NCBI GenBank assembly: GCA_964035575.1
Contig: CAXIVB010000011.1
Span: 62,001-126,000 of the forward strand
Source: Rhynchopus sp. YZ270_cl-10
Lineage: Eukaryota; Euglenozoa; Diplonemea; Diplonemida; Diplonemidae
Direction of reading: 5' to 3'
DNA length: 64,000 nucleotides
Part shown: positions 63,276 to 64,000 of the stretch, piece after piece
Layout of the letters: every line of letters begins with the position of its first letter
Numbering within the stretch: the stretch's first letter is position 1
Program-made: the position numbers and the translations under genes
The notes under the pieces: model-generated
Told to the model about the DNA's origin: nothing
What the model saw: the letters and a program-made list of their open reading frames with translations, nothing else
The model's database searches: none

Positions 63276-64000
63276 CCCCCTCCAGATCTGGGGACCCCCT
63301 CCAGATCTGGGGACCCCCTCCAGATATGGGTAGGGACCCCATATGGGGTGGGTCCCATGTGGTATGGGTCCATATGGAGACCTCTCTTAAGGCCCATATG
63401 ACACCAATGGACCCTTAAAGGGGTGACCACATGGTGTGCCAGCATGGCACCCTTGGGCCCTCTGGTTGGACCCCCTCATATAGGGGTCCCCATATGGTAC
63501 ACCATATGGTCATGGGGTGGCCTCCCATTTGGAGACCCCTTTTAGGACCCCATATGACACTATTTGGCCTGTAGGACCAGGTCCCAATATGGACCCCTCC
63601 AGACCATTAGTGGCACTTTGGGAGGTCCCCATTTGGACCCCCTCAGATCCAATGGAGGTCCCATTTGGACCCCCTCAGGTCTGGGGACCCCATATGGCAC
63701 CATATGGTCATGGGGTGGCCTCCCATTTGGAGACCCCTTTTAGGACCCTATTTGACACTATATGGCCTGTAGGACCAGGTCCCAATAGGGACCCCTCCAG
63801 ACCCCTAGTGGCAATTGGGACCCCTAGGGGGCTAGACCCCCAAATGACCCCTCTAAACGTGACCATATAGGTCCCAATTAGGGGGTTGGAGGTCCCTTTA
63901 TGGGTCCATATGGAGACCTCTCTTAGGTCCCATATGCCCCCAATGGCCCCTTAAAGGGGTGACCACATGGTATGCCCCATGGCACCCCTTTTGGGACCCC

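Larger units (their letters stand above)
57592..64000. repeat. Macro-repeat unit 5, partial, third module type
   Basis: The unit is identical or nearly so to unit 4 up to the start of the 281-bp array near 61130. It then departs: a chimeric first array copy, a different third copy, a third kind of slot content, and small private variants such as 'gtcatgacatc' for 'gtcatggcatc' near 62380. The window ends in the low-complexity block that starts at 63276. Gene-free blocks to the left: 59163-59439 and 59484-60462. Confidence 0.85.

Noticed and set aside
1-64000. Chlorophyte organelle DNA (Haematococcus-like palindromic repeats)
   Set aside because: The hairpin style fits, but single gene modules in a constant slot and TGA at a tryptophan position fit diplonemid mitochondria better. 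It remains the main alternative.
1-64000. Bird microchromosome satellite DNA (gggacccc/ccccaaaatgg-like words)
   Set aside because: Superficially similar words, but cob and nad4 pieces in the slots and code-4 TGA do not fit.

Overview
The window is about four and a half head-to-tail copies of a 14.2-14.6 kb repeat. I place unit starts at 1, 14603, 29208, 43400 and 57592, giving spacings of 14602, 14605, 14192 and 14192. Almost all of it is non-coding and built from short palindromes and hairpins, direct repeats and higher-order repeats. I see no rRNA, tRNA, complete gene, transposon or CRISPR array. The hundreds of open frames are by-products of GC-rich or ATG/CAT-rich repeats.

The exception is one slot per unit of about 0.2 kb, whose content changes while its surroundings stay nearly constant. 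In units 1 and 2 (4777-5006, 19379-19608) it holds an internal piece of mitochondrial cytochrome b (cob). In units 3 and 4 (33572-33801, 47764-47993) it holds an internal piece of NADH dehydrogenase subunit 4 (nad4). In unit 5 (about 61756-61962) it holds a third, unrelated piece that I cannot name. The pieces are all on the + strand, have no start or stop of their own, and end at the same constant right flank. In the cob piece a TGA sits where the family has tryptophan, and another TGA lies in frame upstream in the nad4 piece, so TGA is probably read as Trp.

Short gene modules set singly into long, repeat-rich, nearly identical constant regions, together with TGA=Trp, match the mitochondrial chromosomes described in diplonemid protists (Euglenozoa; Diplonema and relatives). 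There each chromosome carries one gene fragment and the transcripts are trans-spliced and edited. My best reading is diplonemid mitochondrial DNA, with each unit one chromosome length. A cob chromosome of about 14.6 kb and a nad4 chromosome of about 14.2 kb are each passed through roughly twice, and a third chromosome is entered at the right end. The concatenation may be real (multimers or recombinants) or an assembler walking round circles that share constant regions. Unit 2 looks cob-type up to about 20.3 kb and nad4-type from about 21.3 kb on.

Layout of a unit, in unit 1 coordinates: GC-rich hairpin block with a 54-bp minisatellite and a variable hairpin (1-1640, continued from the previous unit); duplicated 175-bp segment (1701-1977); 'gaccccttttgg' low-complexity block (2020-3000); mixed block with a strong stem-loop at 3347-3388; 281-bp tandem array (3600-4729); gene-module slot (4777-5006); constant block right of the slot (5013-5308); first 278-bp-array module (5309-6335); low-complexity block (6336-7535); core K1 with (CG)7 (7536-8506); second module (8507-9871); mixed block (9872-10615); core K2 with (CG)7 (10616-11330); a 1390-bp tandem duplication holding modules three and four (11331-13839); and a block leading into the next GC-rich region (13840-14602).
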